A DNA stretch of 5,951 nt from Pedobacter sp. UBA4863 (lineage in GTDB: Bacteria; Bacteroidota; Bacteroidia; Sphingobacteriales; Sphingobacteriaceae), in contig NZ_DHDZ01000061.1 in NCBI RefSeq assembly GCF_002399615.1, forward strand, positions 1 through 5,951, in the 5' to 3' direction. The notes under the pieces are model-generated. The model was not told where the DNA came from. It ran no database searches and saw nothing but the letters and a program-made list of their open reading frames with translations. Made by a program: the position numbers and the translations under genes. This document shows, one piece after another, positions 5,115-5,951 of the stretch. How positions within the stretch are numbered: position 1 is the first letter of the stretch; every line of letters begins with the position of its first letter.

Positions 5115-5842
5115 ACTTTCTTACATACTAAAATTAAGCGGTCCGATTTTAGCTCATCGAATTCTTCTAGGTGGTAACTGCCAAATTTTTCTATGATTTG
5201 AAAGCCACTTTTGCTTAGCATATTTTCAAAATCGGCTAATAAGAAAGCTTGTACCCGCTCTTCGAAAGCATAATCTTTTAATCGGTGTTCGAAATTGATA
5301 TGCTTAATAATTTTGCCCTCGGCAACAAATTTGTTGATGTGAAACTCTATCCCATCAATGTCTTTAATTTCTTGATGGGTAAGGTTTTTAATAATTTTCT
5401 GGGTGTTAAAATAATCGATTACAAAAGTACCATTGGCATTGATACTTTTTCTAAAGGCCTTTAAAGCATTGATATGGTCTTTTTCGTTATCAAAATACCC
5501 AAAACTGGTAAAAAGGTTTAGGGCAATGTCGAAATAGTTGATGTACGACAGTTTGCGCATGTCGTGTACATAAAAATGCAGGTTTTTCTGTTCAAATTGC
5601 TGTGCATATTTGATGCTTTGCTCAGAAAGATCGATGCCAGTTACATCGTAACCTTTTTTATTAAGGTAAATGGCGTGCCTGCCTCTGCCACAGGCAATAT
5701 CAATAATTTTACTATCGGCTTTGGGCCTTAAGTGTGCTAATAGGTTATCAATTAATAATTCTGCTTCCTCATTGTTTCTATTGCCATAAAGTATATGATA
5801 ATAAGGCGAATTAAACCAATATTGAAACCATTTTCGCTGCAT
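5111..5842 (-). CDS. Class I SAM-dependent methyltransferase
   Basis: A 243-residue soluble protein with the class I Rossmann methyltransferase fold. Motif I is IDIACGRGRHAIYL (47-60), the glycine-rich SAM-binding loop. Motif II is VTGIDLS (67-73), with acidic Asp71 to bind the ribose. HDMRKL (93-98) follows, where the adenine-contacting acidic residue is expected, and then ALNLFTSFGYF (107-117) near motif IV. The C-terminal half (about 150-240) carries extra strands, probably the substrate-binding part. The N-terminal WFNSPYYHILYGNRNNEEAE (9-28) is characteristic of a small-molecule-type methyltransferase subfamily whose substrate I do not know. It is the first gene of the coupled operon with PAP2 and ZIP. 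The start ATG is preceded by TGGAAAAA, and a TAnnTTTG box lies 22 bases upstream. Another minus frame overlapping the N-terminus (5752-5937) has no support. Confidence 0.9.
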   Translation of the reverse strand: MQRKWFQYWFNSPYYHILYGNRNNEEAELLIDNLLAHLRPKADSKIIDIACGRGRHAIYLNKKGYDVTGIDLSEQSIKYAQQFEQKNLHFYVHDMRKLSYINYFDIALNLFTSFGYFDNEKDHINALKAFRKSINANGTFVIDYFNTQKIIKNLTHQEIKDIDGIEFHINKFVAEGKIIKHINFEHRLKDYAFEERVQAFLLADFENMLSKSGFQIIEKFGSYHLEEFDELKSDRLILVCKKV

Positions 5843-5864
5843 TTTTTCCAGTTTTTATGATTTG

Positions 5865-5872
5865 CAAATATA
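5865..5872 (-). promoter_or_regulatory. Probable promoter of the methyltransferase-PAP2-ZIP operon, -7 box TATATTTG
   Basis: The minus strand reads TATATTTG, an exact match to TAnnTTTG, 22 bases upstream of the methyltransferase ATG. Transcription would start near 5859, leaving a leader of about 17 bases. No convincing -33 TTTG is visible at the usual distance. The rest of the right edge (5873-5951) holds no gene that I can support. Confidence 0.5.
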
Positions 5873-5951
5873 GGTTTTTTGCTTGTTTTGTAGCTAATTT
5901 TTAGAAGCTGTTTAGATTTCAATAAGAATAGATACATAGGCGGGTGGTGAC

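Noticed and set aside
5752..5937. Minus-strand open frame overlapping the methyltransferase start in another frame
   Set aside because: It shares DNA with the well-supported methyltransferase N-terminus, has a low-complexity Lys/Ile-rich product and no family resemblance.
1..5951. tRNA, rRNA, riboswitch or a defence/biosynthetic system
   Set aside because: No cloverleaf, rRNA-like or known riboswitch core was recognised by eye, and the genes are housekeeping or transport types with no nuclease, toxin or defence signature. A covariance-model search was not possible.

Overview
The window looks like a chromosomal segment from a Bacteroidota bacterium, most likely of the Sphingobacteriaceae/Pedobacter kind. 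The basis is AT-rich spacers, TAnnTTTG promoter boxes, a general lack of strong Shine-Dalgarno sequences, protein sequences typical of that phylum, and short hairpin repeats that I recall as common between genes in this group. All seven convincing genes lie on the minus strand, so transcription runs from the right edge to the left. The genus is an inference from sequence character; no search was run.

Right part (5842 down to 3829): a tight three-gene operon encodes a class I SAM-dependent methyltransferase, a PAP2-family membrane phosphatase and a ZIP-family metal transporter. The first two genes overlap by 4 bases (ATGA) and the next pair by 1 base (TAATG), so translational coupling is likely. 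A TAnnTTTG box lies 22 bases upstream of the methyltransferase start.

Middle part (3694 down to 1961): after a 134-base spacer with two GC-rich hairpins and a TAnnTTTG box almost touching the start codon, there is a cytochrome c maturation cluster, ccmB, ccmC and a ccmD-like gene. These are the membrane parts of the heme-handling step of system I. The ATPase CcmA, the heme chaperone CcmE and the ligase CcmF are not in the window.

Left part (1823 down to 402): a full-length hexameric-type glutamate dehydrogenase with its own probable promoter and a good intrinsic terminator at 346-383. Left of it are about 345 bases with no gene. They hold a 100-bp palindromic element (157-256) with 13-bp terminal inverted repeats, a GC-rich nested hairpin core and an exact 10-bp direct repeat on both sides, which is the structure of a small non-autonomous transposon (MITE).

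The coding content is mostly housekeeping, and I see no convincing new multi-gene system. The best items for a second look are the MITE-like element, the nearly leaderless ccmB promoter, and deviations from consensus in the PAP2 phosphatase (no Arg in motif 3) and CcmC (Phe for the last Trp of the WWD motif).
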